A stretch of DNA of 12,601 bases, taken from NCBI GenBank assembly GCA_003024985.2, contig PXIH01S0011613.1; one strand, 5' to 3'. Origin of the DNA: Euperipatoides rowelli (lineage: Eukaryota > Onychophora > Udeonychophora > Euonychophora > Peripatopsidae). The position numbers and the translations under genes were made by a program. Numbering within the stretch: position 1 is the stretch's first letter; the number at the start of each line of letters is the position of its first letter. A model generated the notes under the pieces. That model was not told the DNA's origin. It saw only the letters and a program-made list of their open reading frames with translations, and ran no database searches. Positions 9,194 through 12,601 of this stretch are shown in pieces.

Positions 9194-9408
9194 AATTGTG
9201 CATTACCCTATTTTTTTGAATATCCAATCTCAACCATTTGTGTTGCCACCGCTTATTTTATATTTATTCGGATACCGCTGTGCTAGTTATTTTGCATTCA
9301 ATCAATGAAGTTTGTGCTGTCAACTCTTTACACCATCTGATGCAATTTGTGTTGCCATCTTTTTTATTTTGTATTCAATCTGATAGTTTGTTGACTTATT
9401 TTCCATAA
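9194..9408. repeat. Degenerate tandem repeat, unit about 37 bp
   Basis: The clearest unit (9345-9384) begins ATTTGTGTTGCCATC and continues TTATTTTGTATTCAATCTGA. Related units start near 9194 (AATTGTGCATTACC), 9236 (ATTTGTGTTGCCACC), 9273 (TTATTTTGCATTCAATCAAT within it), 9310 (GTTTGTGCTGTCAAC) and, partial, 9384 (GTTTGTTGAC). Spacing is about 35-42 bases. It looks like an old minisatellite of five to six copies. Confidence 0.5.
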
Positions 9409-11469
9409 TTCAAAAAATCCCAGCTATTGTGAAATTTACATTTAAAAACTTTAAAATTAAAAAATATGGTTTACTGTATTTCTAATGCAAAGGAACCATA
9501 AGCAATATATTAGAAACATCTGCATTTTAATCGGCATTAAAAGGTTTTTAGGCTTAGAATGTTTACGATCATCAGTAAAAAATAAGCGATTTTATCTCCT
9601 GATAGTTTTGTAAAATTTAACTCTACTTTAACAAAGTCCAAGTGGAATAATTTTATAAGTATGGTTGCCCCTTTTTAGTGAAAAAAGTTATGTTTCTAAT
9701 TTTATTATGTTGCTTTGCAGTGTTTGATCGATTTTTTTTAAAGTTTTTTTTAACAATGGCCTCATTCTTGGTCTTTATCTCTGCCTTGATCTTGGACTCA
9801 GTATCCAGTCTTTGTTTGGTTATCTTATTCTGAAATAAATTGTAGCCTCTCCAATCTTGAATTTGAAATCTCAAACTTTAAAGTTTTCATTACAATGATC
9901 CCTAAGGAAAAATAAAATAGAATAGCCTATATTGTAGATAACCAGGTTTGATAATCTGATCCAAATATACAAAACCAGCCAAGTAGTTTTCTCATTTCTT
10001 TCATAGAATCTGGCAATTTAATTACCAGCATGTAACTATAGGACACAGTACCATGTTACATAATCTTGGGTATACTTTGACATCTCAATTCTTTATAGAC
10101 AGTTTAGAGTAGAGCCAACATGCAATCTTATGTGGAGCTATTTTAAAATCGCAAGCAAGTTAAGACTTGAATGAATTCCCATCAATTAGCTTTTCTGATG
10201 CAATAGCTTTTTCGATGGACAATAGATCAAAATTCATTAAATCTTAAATTATGGTAGAAGATCTAAAATTAATTTCCAGTTTGTACTGATCATTTTATAA
10301 TTACTTCAACTGCCTCAAGAATTTAAATAGGCATAAAAGATCAATTTCCAATTGATCTGAAAAAAAAAAGACTTCCTACCAAAAGCAAAGGACTAAACTA
10401 TAGAAGTGGCTAAATATAATTTTTAATGAACAGATCTATTGGTTATTCTATTATATAAAACAATTTTATGAGCAAACTCGGCAGAAAATCACATTTAAGC
10501 ATACATATCCGCTTGGATAAAATGTATAGAACCCTGTTCCGTAAAAATATAAATGAGCTTGTTGCCATTATCTTAATTTAATACTTCCATTATTCTATAC
10601 TAACAAAAGCCGCACAGTGGCAATCAAGTTTTAGTAAAGTATCTGGCTGTTTGTGGAGTAACTGCGCTTTGGTGTTTGCTATACAACACTCAGCTTTTAA
10701 CCTTACTTGCATTGGTTTAATCTGCTTTTAGCTGGCCTTTTAAGTAAATTAAACATTGTGCTGTAGTTTAGAAGTAAACCTTACCAAAAGCTGTTGAGGG
10801 TGGGGGATTTGAAAAATTAGATTTATAATTTGCTAGTTTAAACAAATGTAATGACTACTTTTGTCATTATTTAACTTTTGTCTGGAAATATGAAATTAAT
10901 GGGGGGGGGGGGGGTAGACTGAATATACCATATTTATAAAGTCTTAAAAGAATGCCATGATAGTGTCTGTTAGCTTCATGATCTTTCATGTCTCAGCAAC
11001 TGGTGTTGAATGGACTTGATCCTTGATTATAATAACCCCACAGGAAAATGTCAAGTGGGGTCAGTGGTGATTGGACTGCCCTTCTGTCAAAATGTGGCGT
11101 AAGGAAATTCAAAAGTGTTGTCCATATGATTGTACTGTTTTAATAGAAAATCACCCAAGCCATTTTGATTCTGGTGATTGCAGTGCCAGTTATGAAACGC
11201 AAACATTTTCAGCTACATTTTGCCCTTAAATGTTCACCGTTTCATAACTTTCTTAAAATGATTTTTCAAAAATACAGTATGTGAAGACAATATATATTTA
11301 ATCATTGTAAAATATTGTATAAAAAAAAAAAAAAAAAAACTCAAATCTAAAATCCACTTTTTAAAAAAAAAAAAAAAAATGTACCTCCTTCCCCTTTGTA
11401 CGGTAGTGCTAAAAGTATCGTTTAGGTAGACATAGATGGAGTAATTATTGAGCGATGTCTTCACAAATG
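9409..11469. other. Intergenic, no recognised gene
   Basis: About 2 kb of AT-rich DNA with no supported gene. It contains a G14 run at 10901-10914 and A runs at 11321-11339 and 11363-11379. A lysine-rich 73-codon open stretch on the minus strand (9653-9874) has no recognisable domain or context. Confidence 0.5.
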
Positions 11470-12300
11470 TCATAGAATAGTTGTTAGTACAAAGATCTTT
11501 AAATAATAGCTTAGATAGAAATGAGGAAATAGACTATTGCATCTGATCATGGCTCTAATAACAGGATCATGTAGTATAGTACTAAAATAAAGGAATGCTG
11601 AGTGTTATAATACTTCACATAGTGATGAGTTGACAGTGGAGAGTAGGTATGACCTGTCAATAAAGCTATTGGTTAAGTTGTATGGGAAATTTAATTCAGA
11701 TTAGATTTGATTAGTCATTTTAAGGCATGATAAAGCTTAGGATAACCAAAGTGGATAACTACAGTATATTGACTACGGTCAATATGACATCAGATTTTGT
11801 ACAAAAGACCAAATGGGGGAGCAATACTCTAATATGTTGTACATAAGTAGTATATAGAATATTATGGAAATTAAGATAAGTAAATATTTTTCTAATGAAT
11901 CCAAGAATTTTGGATGCTCTACTAATATAATTGATGAAAAAATGAAATTGGAGTAAAAAAATGCATAGCTCTTTAATGCAGGTTTAGTTTGTGAGTGTAG
12001 TTGAAAGACAATAACATTTACTATTAAGGTAGAAAAGGATATAATGTAGCATTTATCAAAGATTGAGACCCATAAATCACCAGTGTACAAGAGTTCAAAT
12101 CCTGTTGTATTAGTAAATGATCCAAATAGATTACAAATTTGAAAAATTTAGAAGTTATCTGGATATCTGGCATAAATAGTATTCAAAGATTGTACATTTT
12201 TGCAAGACATCAGACTTTATATATCCAATAATTTGCATTATTCTACATCTTTAATATTGTTGAAAAATGGAGTAAGCTTTTTGCTCTCAAATATATAGTG
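11470..12300 (-). pseudogene. Decayed non-LTR retrotransposon (jockey/CR1-like) reverse transcriptase, C-terminal half
   Basis: Read on the minus strand in shifting frames, family blocks appear in the right order. Near 12273-12241 TPFFNNIKDVE matches the PLLFxxFINDV block. From 12179, LFMPDIQITSK followed by LIQQDLNSC matches the catalytic FADD region. From 12028, LNSKCYCLS matches the LNxxKC block. From 11923, SRASKILGFIRK is followed, after a one-base frameshift, by ILEYCSPIW ending at 11809. From 11670 NSFIDRSYLLSTVN and from 11580 VIRAMIRCNSLFPHF match the C-terminal tail, ending at a TGA at 11472-11470. The catalytic FADD is altered to FMPD, and several stops and frameshifts are present, so it is inactive. 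Weak similarity may extend to about 12420. The clade is inferred from motif wording only. Confidence 0.75.
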
Positions 12301-12601
12301 AACCTACCACCACTGTATGGTAAGTTGTTCTGTGTAATAAAAGGCAAATTATTAAAATTTAGGAATTATATCAATTTGAGAATTTGTTTTATTAATGGTC
12401 TTTGGCTTGATAATAGATTTTATGACACTATTACTACAGCAGAAAACTAATTACAATTTAATTATTGTGCCAAGTGACTTCACTTTTTTTTTATTGCTAT
12501 GTAAAATATTTTCTGACTATTACTTTTCTAAAATAACTACTTTTTCACCATTACCAAAATTACAATTACTTTTGATGACGGCAAAACTGCAAGTCATCTC
12601 C
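12301..12601. other. Likely 5' continuation of the LINE relic, unresolved
   Basis: Minus-strand sequence around 12410-12380 gives faint resemblance to the reverse transcriptase DFSKAFD block, too weak to annotate. The rest shows no recognisable gene on either strand. Confidence 0.3.

Noticed and set aside
9653-9874. 73-codon lysine-rich minus-strand open frame
   Set aside because: There is no recognisable domain, no ATG at the start and no splice or poly(A) context; its composition follows A-rich DNA.
11234-11473. 79-codon minus-strand open frame rich in phenylalanine
   Set aside because: It is produced by translating the long A runs at 11321-11379 as poly-Phe.
11779-12090. Putative 103-residue membrane protein on the minus strand
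   Set aside because: Its hydrophobicity comes from reading T-rich DNA out of frame. The true signal is a frameshifted reverse transcriptase relic, whose LEYCSPIW motif falls in this frame only at the end.

Overview
This is an AT-rich stretch of an animal nuclear genome, most likely an invertebrate. Coding sequence on the + strand is split by GT-AG introns with polypyrimidine tracts, codon phase is kept across every junction, and the last exon is followed by an AATAAA signal. Non-coding DNA is full of homopolymer runs and worn transposon remains. Domain content (EAR-like repeats plus a von Willebrand factor C module) and a jockey/CR1-like LINE relic fit an arthropod or another invertebrate. 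The sequence alone does not fix the phylum.

Positions 1 to about 8440 hold the 3' part of one multi-exon gene. Six exons (1112-1301, 1389-1871, 1961-2169, 3258-3501, 4572-4784, 7905-8149) join into 527 codons plus a stop; the 5' exons lie before the window. In order, the product has a beta-strand-like segment, an unassigned four-cysteine region, about five EAR/EPTP-like repeats (a beta-propeller family) and a C-terminal ten-cysteine VWC domain ending in a short basic tail. It is probably a secreted or extracellular adhesive protein related in its repeats to TSPEAR-type proteins, but with VWC at the C terminus. Its exact function is not recognised.

The introns carry repeat-derived DNA: a hAT-like end near 398, a GGGGCCC-rich repeat at 2627-2760, a GC-richer transposon-like block at 5037-5760, and a likely hAT-type MITE at 7304-7564 with matching imperfect ends and a degraded 8-bp target duplication.

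From 8440 to the end there is no convincing gene. The region holds a degenerate minisatellite of about 37 bp (9194-9408), G and A homopolymers, and on the minus strand (about 12300 to 11470) the decayed C-terminal half of a non-LTR retrotransposon reverse transcriptase, readable only by switching frames.

I see no CRISPR array, tRNA, rRNA or bacterial-type system here. The most interesting item is the EAR-plus-VWC gene architecture.
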